From positions 2,480,001 to 2,544,000 of the forward strand of contig NZ_CP158367.1 of the NCBI RefSeq assembly GCF_040267685.1: DNA of 64,000 nucleotides, in the 5' to 3' direction. Origin of the DNA: Proteinivorax tanatarense. Lineage in GTDB: Bacteria; Bacillota; Proteinivoracia; Proteinivoracales; Proteinivoracaceae. Made by a program: the position numbers and the translations under genes. The notes beneath the pieces are model-generated. The model was given only the letters and a program-made list of their open reading frames with translations, had not been told where the DNA came from and did not search any database. Shown here one piece after another: positions 18,480-27,703 of the stretch. Numbering within the stretch: the first letter of the stretch is position 1; each line of letters opens with the position of its first letter.

Positions 18480-19589
18480 TTATTTCTTCATTATATCACG
18501 AAGTATGCTTTTCATTGTTTTTTCAAATTTAATCATGTTCGTTGTCAAAAAATAAATCATTCTATCCCAGTCTTCCTCATTAAAAACGCTAACATCTTTA
18601 AGCCAATATGCTACTCTACTGCCTTTTTTTTCGTCTAACCTTTGCCAATCAAGTTGGTCACCGAATGATAGTTCTATTTTATCTTTATGGGCATAGATAC
18701 TGTCAAAAAGAATTTTGTTCTCATCTTGCAATCCCCTGTTAATCCAAAGTTCAATTCTTGCGTAATTACCAGTAACAACGAACATATAAACAAGTCCACT
18801 GTATCCACTCCCACAACTTAACCAGTTGTCTTTTGATGGGCTTATATTTTTAAATAGATCCGATTTATCATTCATCTTTTGCAACATACGTGTCCAAAAA
18901 TCAATCCTGATAGTATGTCTAGTTTGCTTCCTCTCCTTGTTAATTAACTCCTCTTGCTTTTTGTTTGCTATCTTTATTAAATATTCTTCAGCATCTACAA
19001 TCGGAATAATCTGTTCGGTATCAAGAAGAATCTGGCCATCTAGCTCATAAGGTGTAACCTTAATACATTTTATCTTTATATTATGATCTAAAAGCCACAT
19101 AGCCGTGGAAGTCACTTCTTTTCTAAAATTAGCAGCAATCATAATAATTCTTTGAGCATCGTTATTGAGTTCTACCTCATTGAAGTCCTCAACTCCAAAA
19201 AAATCACATAGCAATTTCTCTGCATATTTTTGTTCACCCTGCTCATCAAGATATCTTTGATATATATCTTTAATATTTCTTTTTGTAAGCCCTGAACAAT
19301 AAGATGCATATTTTAAAGATTGCCATACAACATCTCTGCCACTATCATCCAGCTTATTTTCTATAATTACTAAATTCCCATTTTCATCAATTGCTAAGAG
19401 ATCTAACCGTTCCTTTGTATCATCAAAACCACTAAATTCTTTTTGAATAACAAGCAGTTTTTCTCCAAGTATGTCTGTGTTTTTACAAATCCACTCCTGT
19501 AAATGCCTTCTTTCTTTAAAATTTAGTTCTTGAAATGTTTTTTTACTTAAGGATATTGCTTCATTTTTTTCTCTGTCAATTAAAAACAT
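18480..19589 (-). CDS. PD-(D/E)XK nuclease-like protein with DUF4268 domain
   Basis: 369 residues. The N-terminal half has the restriction-like nuclease core RLDLLAIDENGNLVIIENKL (D-x(n)-E-x-K), close to NucS-type folds, followed by helices. The C-terminal ~150 residues (TRMLQKMNDKSDLFKNISPS, GYSGLVYMFVVTGNYARIEL) resemble DUF4268. Proteins of this build occur singly in bacteria and archaea and are often found in defence or mobile regions; their DNA target is not established. Ribosome site GAGGAGGG ahead of ATG 19589. Confidence 0.7.
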   Translation of the reverse strand: MFLIDREKNEAISLSKKTFQELNFKERRHLQEWICKNTDILGEKLLVIQKEFSGFDDTKERLDLLAIDENGNLVIIENKLDDSGRDVVWQSLKYASYCSGLTKRNIKDIYQRYLDEQGEQKYAEKLLCDFFGVEDFNEVELNNDAQRIIMIAANFRKEVTSTAMWLLDHNIKIKCIKVTPYELDGQILLDTEQIIPIVDAEEYLIKIANKKQEELINKERKQTRHTIRIDFWTRMLQKMNDKSDLFKNISPSKDNWLSCGSGYSGLVYMFVVTGNYARIELWINRGLQDENKILFDSIYAHKDKIELSFGDQLDWQRLDEKKGSRVAYWLKDVSVFNEEDWDRMIYFLTTNMIKFEKTMKSILRDIMKK

Positions 19590-19713
19590 TCAATACCCTC
19601 CTCAAAGACATTAAGTTAAACCTTTTACCTACCTTATTTACAAGCCTAAAACCTTAAAATCTTTTTACTAGATTAGCTAAGTTCTCTATACTTTAAAAAA
19701 TTGGTGATTAATT

Positions 19714-20232
19714 TTATTTTAAAAGTAAATATATCAAAATATAACTTCCAAAATAAACAACATAAAATACTGAAGTTAAAAATGGTTTAATCATCCATGC
19801 TCCACTAAAATCCCCATAGGGTCTTTTAACATATAATGTAAATACTACATCTATAGCTAAGTAAGCTAGTGACGTAAGAAACATTAAAAAAATAGATATG
19901 CGAACTGGAAATAAAGGGAATGCCTCGATAGATAACGCAAAAATACTCAAAACTAAAACTGTCATAAATTCAAATATATTTCCACCTATAATATAAAACC
20001 AAAAAGCTTTTTCTGTTGATATATATTTTTCCATAATTTTAAAATACTTTTCAAAGTTATCGACGGAAACTTTACCACCAGAATTATCTTTAAGTAGTAC
20101 TTGTGGGGGATATTTAAAAAGTTGAACTGACATCCTATTTGGAGGAATCCCTAAATACCAACCAGTTAAAAAATGCCCTAGTTCATGACTAGCTATCAAC
20201 AAAAAATACAATATCAAAATATAAAAGAACAT
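19714..20232 (-). CDS. M50-type membrane metalloprotease homologue
   Basis: 172 residues with three or four membrane segments. HELGH in the first segment (SHELGHFLTGWYLG, residues ~16-20) supplies two zinc ligands, and a late aspartate in YGDFSGAWM could be the third. Site-2-protease relatives cut membrane-embedded peptides. It starts 4 bp after the stop of a small gene that is now disrupted by IS21, so it was the second gene of a coupled pair. The protease itself is intact, but its promoter is probably cut off by the insertion. Confidence 0.7.
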   Translation of the reverse strand: MFFYILILYFLLIASHELGHFLTGWYLGIPPNRMSVQLFKYPPQVLLKDNSGGKVSVDNFEKYFKIMEKYISTEKAFWFYIIGGNIFEFMTVLVLSIFALSIEAFPLFPVRISIFLMFLTSLAYLAIDVVFTLYVKRPYGDFSGAWMIKPFLTSVFYVVYFGSYILIYLLLK

Positions 20233-20420
20233 ATAATTACTCCCAACTAAACTTTTCTTCTTGAATTTTTTCCCATAACAACAAATGCTTAAAACTAGCC
20301 CAAATTAAATGTTCCGTCGATGTTTCACAAATTAAGCTTAACCCAATTATCAAAAGTTCTGTAACTGGCAAGTAGAATTGGAGAAATTTTGGCAATTAAT
20401 TTTCCCTATCCTTTTTCCAG

Positions 20421-21182
20421 TTAAAACCTAGAATTTTCTTCAAAAAATGATTCTCTGTGTGCTAATCTATAACTTTTACCTGACATATTAAATAACTCAC
20501 ATCTATGAGTGATTCTATCTAAAACAGCTGTAGTTAAAGCTGGGTCACCCAATAGTTCAGTCCAGTCTTCTAGACCTTTATTTGAGGTAATAATAAGTGA
20601 TGCTTGTTCATGAAGTGCCGTTATGAGTTGGAAAAACAGGTTAGACTCTTCCCTAGATATCGGCAAGTAACCTAGTTCATCGATGATTAGTAAGCTAGAG
20701 GACAAAACCTTATTTATTTTGCCTTTACTTTTTCTTGATATCTCTTGGGTTTTTAAACAGTGCATAAGGTCGTTCATAGTAACAAAGCTAACCTTGTACC
20801 CCATCTCAACAGCCCTGTAGCCTAGTGCTATTGCTAAGTGAGTTTTACCGACCCCAGGAGGGCCCAAAAAAATTAAATTATACATACGGTCTATCCATTC
20901 CAATTCCGATAAACTGTTAACTTGTCTTTGAGTTATGGACTTTTGAAAATCTAAATCAAAATCTTCTATAATTTTAAGTGTAGGAAAACCAGCGTTTTTT
21001 AGCCTTCTTGCCTGTGCTTTTTCTTCTTTTAGTTTCATTTCTTCCTGAAGTATGTTTAACAAAAATTGCTGATATGAAATGCTTTTTCCATCTGCATCTT
21101 GAACGACTTGAGAAGCGTTTGTATTTAAGTAGTCAAGCTTTAATTTTTTAGCATTTTCTTTGATTAGCTCCAATTTCTCCAC
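20421..21182 (-). CDS. istB: IS21 helper ATPase IstB
   Basis: 253 residues. AAA+ ATPase of the DnaC/IstB class with Walker A GPPGVGKTHLA near 107, Walker B LLIIDELGYLPISREE, and sensor residues (LIITSNK). It assembles on target DNA and loads and activates the IstA transposase. It starts at GTG 21182 inside the 3' end of istA, the normal coupled arrangement. Full length. Confidence 0.95.
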   Translation of the reverse strand: MEKLELIKENAKKLKLDYLNTNASQVVQDADGKSISYQQFLLNILQEEMKLKEEKAQARRLKNAGFPTLKIIEDFDLDFQKSITQRQVNSLSELEWIDRMYNLIFLGPPGVGKTHLAIALGYRAVEMGYKVSFVTMNDLMHCLKTQEISRKSKGKINKVLSSSLLIIDELGYLPISREESNLFFQLITALHEQASLIITSNKGLEDWTELLGDPALTTAVLDRITHRCELFNMSGKSYRLAHRESFFEENSRF

Positions 21183-22737
21183 TGTGACTGTCCCCTTTCA
21201 AAGAATTAGTATACTCTTCAATACTTCTTATTTCAGGCTTTAAATCCTGATACTTTGAAGGGGTAGAAATGTCTGCCTTAAAGTACTTTTTATTAAGTTG
21301 TCGTTTTTCTTCCTCCTTAAAGTATTGGATTGTATCCTTAAGCATGCCAGCGCTGTAGAGTTTTCTTTCAACGCAGTAATCAATAGCTTTTTGTACAAGT
21401 GACGGGTTTTCAGATGTCACTGTTTTAATTATTAGGTTAGATTGATCTTTAAAGTATCTAGATTTTTCAGCCCTAATGATATCAACAAACGTTATTGCCT
21501 TATCAGTTTCTCCTAAACTTTTTAAAACTTTCTCACGCATTTCGTCGCAACTGTACTTTCTTGATTTTTGCCTATCTGGGTGGTCTATTGTTACTAGCTG
21601 ACCTTTTCCTTTAGCAATTTTATGTGTGATAATCAACTCATTAGTATCTTTATCAATTATTTCGATACAATCTTTTTTAACTGATAAATTAACTTCTTTA
21701 CCTGGTGAATAAGTCCCTATGGGTACTTGATATCTGTTTTGTTTGTAAAATACTGTATTGTTTTTTCTTACTAGATAGGTTAAAATTTTAGTATCAGTTG
21801 ATTCAGCAAAGAGGGTAGGTATTGGCATTAAGTGTTCCTTTTCCAGAGCAAACACTTCTGCCGGTACCTTCTTTGTTGTTTCATGGACTTTTTTATTGCC
21901 GGTTCTTTCTAGCCATTTTAGATTATCATCATTAAAGGATTCAATATCTACAAATTTTCTATGTTTAGCGAAGTTATTCTTGGCATACTTTACTACAGCT
22001 TCTACTTTGCCTTTGCTTTCAGGATCAGCCTTTCTGCAAAGGTACACTTTAAACTTAAGAGAGTTAAGATAATTTTGAAATCCTTCGGTATATAATATAT
22101 CTCCATTGTTTTCAGAAACTACTAGTACTTTATCTTGATCATAAACTATCTCTTTGGGTCTGCCGCCAAAGTACTCAAAAGCTTTGTTGTGGGCTTTGAT
22201 GAAACTTGATGTTGTAAATGGCTTGTCCGACCACCATACGAACTTGTATCTTGAATGGGATAAAACCATTCCAAAACAATATGCTTTTACTCTTTTATTA
22301 TCATGTGTCTTAAGCCATATCTCTCCTAGATCAACTTGAGCTTGATACCCCATAGGAAGATTTTCTATTTCTTCATACTGCCTAACTGATGTCACTTTGG
22401 GCAAGTCATATTCTTTTCTAAGCTTGTTTACATAGAGCCTTAGAGTTCTTTCCTTAAAATCTAGCTCACCATGTTTTTCTAAAAGCCAATCATAAATCTG
22501 AGCGGCTGACATATCTCGGTATTCTTTAATCCATTCTAAAATTTGCTTTTTGTATTTATCCACCTTCTTTCTCCGTGATTGAGCTGTATTATGGAGCTCT
22601 GAAAACTCATCAAACTCCATATCCCAGTACTTTGATACGGTCTTGTAGTCAATCTCTAGTAGCCTTGCAACTTGGGATTTATTTAATCCCCTAGACCTAT
22701 TTTCTTTAATTTTGGCAAACATATCCCACCTCTTCAA
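21148..22737 (-). CDS. istA: IS21 transposase IstA
   Basis: 529 residues. N-terminal helix-turn-helix (NKSQVARLLEIDYKTVSKYW), a second DNA-binding region, and a DDE integrase core with Asp in YQAQVDLGEIWLK, Asp in KEIVYDQDKVLVV and Glu in DPESKGKVEAVVKY, then the C-terminal beta-barrel. It joins element ends to target DNA with IstB. The frame is intact and full length for the family. Confidence 0.95.
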   Translation of the reverse strand: MKRWDMFAKIKENRSRGLNKSQVARLLEIDYKTVSKYWDMEFDEFSELHNTAQSRRKKVDKYKKQILEWIKEYRDMSAAQIYDWLLEKHGELDFKERTLRLYVNKLRKEYDLPKVTSVRQYEEIENLPMGYQAQVDLGEIWLKTHDNKRVKAYCFGMVLSHSRYKFVWWSDKPFTTSSFIKAHNKAFEYFGGRPKEIVYDQDKVLVVSENNGDILYTEGFQNYLNSLKFKVYLCRKADPESKGKVEAVVKYAKNNFAKHRKFVDIESFNDDNLKWLERTGNKKVHETTKKVPAEVFALEKEHLMPIPTLFAESTDTKILTYLVRKNNTVFYKQNRYQVPIGTYSPGKEVNLSVKKDCIEIIDKDTNELIITHKIAKGKGQLVTIDHPDRQKSRKYSCDEMREKVLKSLGETDKAITFVDIIRAEKSRYFKDQSNLIIKTVTSENPSLVQKAIDYCVERKLYSAGMLKDTIQYFKEEEKRQLNKKYFKADISTPSKYQDLKPEIRSIEEYTNSLKGDSHSGEIGANQRKC

Positions 22738-22939
22738 TTCTCATACCTCCTCTGATAAATTAACTCTTTAATTTTATCAGAAGGGGTATTTTTTTAGTAG
22801 ATAACTGGAAAAAATTCTCCGTTTCTATTTGCCAAAATCTCTCCATTTTAGTTTACCATTTACAAGTTCTTTTGGTAAGCTCCTAAGCTCACGCTCCGTT
22901 TGCTGAGCATTCATAATTTTTTTCACTTTCCTTAATCAT

Positions 22940-23278
22940 CTTTTCTCCTCCTTTTACTACTCTCACTTGATTCTCTCTTTGATTATAGTAGGTATTCAAC
23001 ATCACCTCTTTTATTCCTTTATTTTATATTTATATAAAGCGGTGTTATAATTTATAAAAAGTACCATGAAACTATGAACAGTTCTATCTACTTATCAACT
23101 GATTAAGTAACTTTAGAGCAAATATTGAGTTTAAAATAATTAAAACCACCTAGGATTTTTAATCTTAGGTGGTTTTAATCCCTTCTAATTCTTTAAGCTA
23201 TTTTTTCTTCACAATAAGGCACGTCGAAAAGTGCACGTCTGAATTTTTATTTTTTTTAAGTTAGCAAGTATCTTTGCT
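22940..23278. other. Leader region of the disrupted small gene and terminator
   Basis: Upstream of the split small gene on the minus strand, with an AT-rich promoter-like stretch near 23020-23060, and the terminator at 23142-23175. A frame of 37 codons starting at 23002 shares the stop of the short peptide but is weakly supported. Confidence 0.35.
23142..23175. terminator. Bidirectional terminator after murE-like gene
   Basis: AAAACCACCTAGGAT pairs with ATCTTAGGTGGTTTT, a long AT-flanked stem without bulges beyond one mismatch. Confidence 0.8.
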
Positions 23279-24769
23279 TTATATGTGAGCTAGTTTTTTA
23301 CTATCTTCAAATTCTAATTCCTTTAATGCTTGTTCTACTATTTCTCTTTCATTAAAATATATCGTTCTTTTTCCAAAAATTTGACGCTTTTCATGTCCTT
23401 TTCCAGTAATTATGATAGTATCATCTTCCCGACTATTTATAATTGCATACCTAATAGCCTCCTCTCTATCAAGTATCTCAATATAAGGCTTATTCCCCTC
23501 CGTAAAACCCTTTTTTATATCATATAAAATATCTTTGGGGTCTTCTGAACGGCAGTTATCCGTAGTAAGAACACATAAATCACAATACCGCTCTGCTATT
23601 TTACCCATTTTACTTCTTTTGGTATAATCCCTTTCTCCAACACATCCAAATATTATTATTATTCTACCTTTTGCATATTTACTTACAGTACCCAATACAT
23701 TTTCAAAACCATCAGGAGTATGAGCATAGTCAATAATAATATTTAGGTCTTTATTTGTAGGGATTACTTGAAATCTTCCAGGTATGTTGGTGACAGCTTC
23801 TATACCTTCTTTAATGCACTGCAATTTTATACCTAAAGAATAACCACAGGCTATTGCAGCTAGGCTGTTATAAATATTATAAGTGCCAGGGAGCCTAGTT
23901 TTTATACTTATTTTTTCTGTGGGAGTATGAATACTACATTTACTATAATCTTTAAAAAGAATAACATTCTTAGCATTTATATCAGCATCACTATTAATTC
24001 CATAGGTTAATAACCTTGCTCCACGGTTCTTTATTTCTTTAGCTAATCTGTACCCATAATAATCATCTATATTAACAATATTAAAATCATTGGTTTTATA
24101 AAACAACTGCTTCTTTGTGTTGTAATAATTTTTCATATTTCCATGAAAATCTAAATGCTCATGGGTTAAATTTGTAAATATTCCTATGTTAAAGTCACAA
24201 TCGTTCACCCTTGATAATTGTAAGGAATGGGAGGATACTTCCATGACACACGAATCAACTTTTTCTTGAAGCATAGACTTAAACATCCCTTGAAGGGTTA
24301 AAGACTCAGGGGTGGTATGGGAAGCTCTGAAGGACTTTCCATTTATAATTGTTTCTACAGTTCCTATTAGTGAAGTGTTTCTTTTGGAGGCTTCTAGCAC
24401 CGATTTCACAAAATAAATAGTCGTAGTTTTTCCATTGGTCCCCGTTACACCTATCAATTCTAAATTTTTAGATGGTTGTCCATAAAAGGCAGCTGACAAA
24501 TTACTTAATGCTACTCTTGTATTTTTTACTTTAATAACAGTTATATCTTCTGAAACCTTTAAATCTCTACTGACTACAATAGCCTTTGCACCCTTTGAAA
24601 TAGCATCATTAATATACTGATGTCCATCAACACGAAAACCTTCTATAGCCACAAAAATATAATCATCATTAACTATATTTGAGTTGCATTCTATGCCTTT
24701 AACGTCGAATTTAATATTTCCTTTTATATCTATTACTTCAAGGTGTTTTATAATATTTTCCAGCTTCAA
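23279..24769 (-). CDS. murE: UDP-MurNAc-tripeptide synthetase (MurE family)
   Basis: 496 residues with all Mur-ligase parts: N-terminal UDP-binding domain, P-loop GVTGTNGKTTT (108-117), the catalytic stretch VMEVSSHSLQLSRV with the carbamylated-lysine region after it, DYAHTPDGFENVL, and a C-terminal amino-acid-binding domain. MurE adds the third residue of the peptidoglycan stem peptide in the cytoplasm. The motif DNPR that marks diaminopimelate enzymes reads DNCRSEDP here, a Pro-to-Cys change. The gene stands alone, away from any division/cell-wall cluster, so it may be a second, specialised copy. Confidence 0.88.
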   Translation of the reverse strand: MKLENIIKHLEVIDIKGNIKFDVKGIECNSNIVNDDYIFVAIEGFRVDGHQYINDAISKGAKAIVVSRDLKVSEDITVIKVKNTRVALSNLSAAFYGQPSKNLELIGVTGTNGKTTTIYFVKSVLEASKRNTSLIGTVETIINGKSFRASHTTPESLTLQGMFKSMLQEKVDSCVMEVSSHSLQLSRVNDCDFNIGIFTNLTHEHLDFHGNMKNYYNTKKQLFYKTNDFNIVNIDDYYGYRLAKEIKNRGARLLTYGINSDADINAKNVILFKDYSKCSIHTPTEKISIKTRLPGTYNIYNSLAAIACGYSLGIKLQCIKEGIEAVTNIPGRFQVIPTNKDLNIIIDYAHTPDGFENVLGTVSKYAKGRIIIIFGCVGERDYTKRSKMGKIAERYCDLCVLTTDNCRSEDPKDILYDIKKGFTEGNKPYIEILDREEAIRYAIINSREDDTIIITGKGHEKRQIFGKRTIYFNEREIVEQALKELEFEDSKKLAHI

Positions 24770-25123
24770 TTGTTCATCCCCTTTCTTCCCTTTAGAAACC
24801 AGTATAGACCCTAACTATCCTTTTCATGCGATAAATTAAAATTTAAATATTATTGGCGCTATCTGTTACAAGCTAACCACTTAGGCTAGTAGATTTAATT
24901 TTTTTAACAACAGTTAAAAAAAAATGGCAAAAAATCTACTCATCAAATATATTAGCCCATATTAAATGACATTATACCTATGATAGTTCCTTATTTTATT
25001 GAAAGGTATACTTTAATAAAATAAGGAACTATCATAGATTACCACCAAATATAATATGATTTACTAGGATTAAGTAAAAACACTTTTTTAGTATTTCTTT
25101 TAATATAGTCTAAAAACAATCAT
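24770..25123. other. Intergenic region holding a 60-bp palindrome
   Basis: Non-coding. Besides the palindrome at 24978-25037 there is a weak hairpin (AGTAGATTT with AAATCTACT, around 24890-24945). No gene is supported. Confidence 0.4.
24978..25037. repeat. 60-bp near-perfect palindrome
   Basis: Arms of 23 bp (CTATGATAGTTCCTTATTTT... at 24978-25000 and its exact complement at 25015-25037) enclose a 14-nt centre that is itself almost palindromic (AAAGGTATACTTT). No T-run follows, so it is not a normal terminator. It could be a miniature element, a recombination or replication site, or a very strong RNA hairpin. Confidence 0.8.
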
Positions 25124-25181
25124 AAAAATACCCCCTTGTGTAGACAGCTTTATCATCTTGTCTATCTACCACAAGGGGGGT
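25124..25181 (-). terminator. Terminator of the small membrane-protein gene
   Basis: Minus strand: CCCCCTTGTG...TAGATAGACAAG with CTGTCTACACAAGGGGG forms a long stem followed by TATTTTTATG. Confidence 0.8.
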
Positions 25182-25190
25182 ATTTGATCA

Positions 25191-25454
25191 TCATATCTTT
25201 TTATTTCCTGCTATGTAAGCTACAATTATTAGTAATGCTATCAGTAACCCTAAAGGACCTAGAAATAAAAATAGTATTACAGGTATCGTTATTACAACAG
25301 TCATCAAACATCCACAATTATTCATTTTATCTCCAGCATTTTGCAGCTTTTCACCTATCTCACCCATTCTATCAGCCCGTTTCTTCCACTTATCCTCTCC
25401 CTGCTCCTCTATTCCTTTTCGCTGTTCCAGTTTATTTTTTTCATCTTTATCCAT
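25191..25454 (-). CDS. Small single-pass membrane protein, unknown
   Basis: 87 residues. The first ~45 are highly charged and helical (KNKLEQRKGIEEQGEDKWKK), followed by two cysteines (NNCGCLM) and one long or two short membrane segments (residues ~52-84). ATG 25454 has an ideal ribosome site (AAGGAGGTTATT) and a strong terminator follows, so the gene is real although I do not recognise the family. Monocistronic. Confidence 0.7.
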   Translation of the reverse strand: MDKDEKNKLEQRKGIEEQGEDKWKKRADRMGEIGEKLQNAGDKMNNCGCLMTVVITIPVILFLFLGPLGLLIALLIIVAYIAGNKKI

Positions 25455-25841
25455 AATAACCTCCTTTATGCAAGTTTTAACTTAAACCGCCTATTTGAGA
25501 TTAATCCCCCCCTTAAACTATACATAAAAAAACGTCTTTTATTACAAGTTAGTTTTACTTTTATCATAATAGCCTTGAATAATGACATTAAAACACTAAA
25601 TTTAATAGTAGCTATTACTCTATATTTCTTATAAGTGAAGATATACTTTTATTATTAATACTTTTTATTATAACAATCGATATTACTGTTAGAGAGATAA
25701 AAACTGTAAGTAAAGCTTTAATATAATAATTGAAGAGTAGGAATATGCTTGCTCCTGTCAAGTAAGGAGAAAGTATCGAAATAACTATGGTACTAAATAT
25801 TAATTTAATATATTTAGCTTATTTAGGCTGTTGTTTTATAA
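25455..25841. other. Intergenic region, possibly eroded 3' end of the ABC permease
   Basis: AT-rich with many stops. Short hydrophobic fragments in minus-strand frames suggest leftover membrane-segment coding from the decayed permease, but nothing can be annotated firmly. Confidence 0.35.
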
Positions 25842-26735
25842 TTACAAGGTAAAACTTTCTGTATTACAAGCAAATGGTGCTACAATAAAGAGTCTATATT
25901 TAGTTATGTTATTACAGTGTGGTATTATTTTTTTAGAACACACAATCCAAATTATAACTTGAAAAATCATTGTAACCCTAGAAATTACATAGCTATATAA
26001 CAATCCATCGTTTATTAATTTTTCATTTATGTACACATTTTCTAGTCCGTTGATGTGATACAGTTCAACTCCAAAATCGCTTATAGACTCTCTAGATCTT
26101 CTATTCGTGATAGATTTATTAATTGATACTAAAGCATGTGTGACCTGGTCTTCAAACTCTTCCAGTTCTTCTTTGCTGATAAAAATATTAGGATAATCAT
26201 TAACACCTTTGACTACACTAGGTGCAGCTGACCAATACATAGAATGATCTTCAACTATACCAACAATTTTATAAGTATTAGATTTATCATTTATTCCTAG
26301 ACTGATCTCATCACCTATAGAAAGATTTTGGGCTAAGTATGCCTCTATCGCAATTTCACCTTTATGTTTAGGGAAGTTTCCCTCTATTAACGATAAATGC
26401 CCTAAATCAAAGGTTTGTTCACTAAACCACCTATTGTAGCTGTATTATTATTTTTATTAAATAATGCGGTATCAACCAAGACATATTCGCTCATTACGTT
26501 AATATTTTTATCTTTTTCCAGCTGCTCAATTTCTGAAGCATTTATATCATTGACAAATAAATGGTGTGATCCGTACGTACTAAAGGCTGTTTGAGCTAAA
26601 TGATCATTTATATTTTTACTTGATATATCTATAGCTAAAATAGTAGCAATAGATATAACTAAAGAAAAATTATGATACTTGTGATTTTTATTTTACTTAA
26701 CAAAAATTTGTATGATAATTTTAATAAAAACATAA
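25842..26735 (-). pseudogene. Decayed MacB/FtsX-type ABC permease
   Basis: Read leftward across several frames, the stretch encodes pieces typical of the extracellular MacB core domain: HHLFVNDINASEIEQLEKDK, then NINVMSEYVLVDTALFNK, HLSLIEGNFPKHKGEIAIEA and IGDEISLGINDKSNTYKIVG followed by the open piece MYWSAAPSVVKGVNDYPN. Frameshifts and stops separate them, and the four-segment FtsX membrane domain is missing. It follows the partner ATPase, which is itself frameshifted. The exporter is therefore dead. Confidence 0.65.
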
Positions 26736-26739
26736 CCTA

Positions 26740-27419
26740 TCACTTCCTAATCAACTGAAGATTTCCATCTTCCATTTGGTATAAGTTGTCAGGACTTTGG
26801 ATCAGATCTTTATCATGTGTTACTAAAACTAGTGTAACATCTCTTTCTTTACACAATGTTTCTAATAATTCGCTAACCTTTGAACTATTATAACTATCAA
26901 GATTTCCTGTGGGCTCATCAGCAAATATTATATCTGGATGATTAATTAAAGCTCTTGCAACGGCGACTAGTTGCTGCTCACCGCCAGATAAAGTTGATGG
27001 TAGGCTCGTCAGCCTTTGCTCCACACCTAAAGTTTTTGCAATAGTCACAATGTCTTTTTCTTCTAAAGGTTCTTTAGTAAATTGAGTGGGCAAAGAAATG
27101 TTATCATATACTGAAAGCTCAGGAATTAAATGAAAAAACTGAAAAACAAAACCAAAGCGCTTACCCCGTATCATCGATTGTTCTTTATCATTCAGCTGAT
27201 ATAAATCTTTATTTTCAAACATTACCTTGCCTTGCGTTGGAGCATCCATTCCGCCCAAGATATTTAATAATGTAGATTTTCCTGAACCACTTTTACCATA
27301 AATAACATTTATAGTCCCCGAGTCCACTGTAAGTGAAGTAGGTTTTAGAGCAAAAAATGATTCATAATTGGAGTATCTTTTAGTAATATTTTAGCTACTA
27401 AGTTTTTTTTCATTTTCAT
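26740..27419 (-). pseudogene. ABC exporter ATPase (LolD/MacB-like) with N-terminal frameshift
   Basis: The main frame (195 codons from 27327) contains Walker A YGKSGSGKSTLL, the signature LSGGEQQLVAVARAL, Walker B DIIFADEPTGNLDS and the H-loop LVLVTHD. The missing N-terminus lies upstream in another frame: MKMKKNLVAK, then after about 27390 ITKRYSNYESFFALKPTSLT joins the main frame. One A lost from the run at 27388-27391 explains it. The normal ATG is 27413 or 27419, with GGGGAG upstream. Without the A-loop strand the protein is probably inactive. Confidence 0.7.
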
Positions 27420-27703
27420 CTAACTCCCCTCAATTTTTCCAGTCTAATTTATTTACTTTTTCTTTATAGTTAAAAAGAGATACTCATCACTTTAATACTA
27501 AACTTAGTTATGATAGAAATGAGTATCTCTTAAAAATATTTTTTATTGATTTATAGTCCCAGATCCTCTTACAGTATAATGTTCTGGCTTTTCCCTTTCT
27601 TGCTAAACTTATAGTATCAGTGTAAAAATAAATGTCAACCCACTCTTAAGCGTGTTGACATTAAGCTATATCTATGGTATATGAAGAGTTGCGAGGTGAT
27701 TTT
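27420..27703. other. Divergent promoter region between ABC remnant and HTH regulator
   Basis: Contains an inverted repeat AAGAGATACTCATCA ... GATGAGTATCTCTTAA-like (about 27474-27534), i.e. GAGATACTCATCA and ATGAGTATCTC 25-30 bp apart. It could be an operator for the regulator at 27704 or a terminator-like stem in the old ABC leader. Confidence 0.45.

Larger units (their letters stand above)
20360..22864 (-). mobile_element. Complete IS21-family insertion sequence
   Basis: 2,505 bp. Ends start with TGTAACTGGCAA (20360) and, on the other strand, TGTAAATGGTAA (22864). Imperfect terminal repeats continue inward with TGGAGA-ATTTTGGCAA and an inner repeat TTTTTCCAGTTA. The direct repeat AGTTC flanks both sides (20355-20359 and 22865-22869), showing simple transposition. 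It carries istA and istB in the usual overlapping order and looks intact. A related end fragment lies at 35169. Confidence 0.93.
20237..22939 (-). pseudogene. Small gene (~63 codons) interrupted by the IS21 element
   Basis: Removing the insertion and one copy of its 5-bp duplication restores one reading frame from ...MNAQQTERELRSLPKEL (22914-22865) into LIIGLSLICETSTEHLIWAS and on to EEKFSWE-stop (20237). A strong ribosome site (AAAGGAGGAG) precedes ATG 22939, but that ATG reads MIKESEKNYECSANGA-stop because of a run of seven A; with one A fewer it would join the long frame perfectly. The gene is therefore broken by the insertion and perhaps by slippage as well. The product is unknown. It sat 4 bp upstream of the M50 protease and may have been its partner or substrate. 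Confidence 0.6.
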
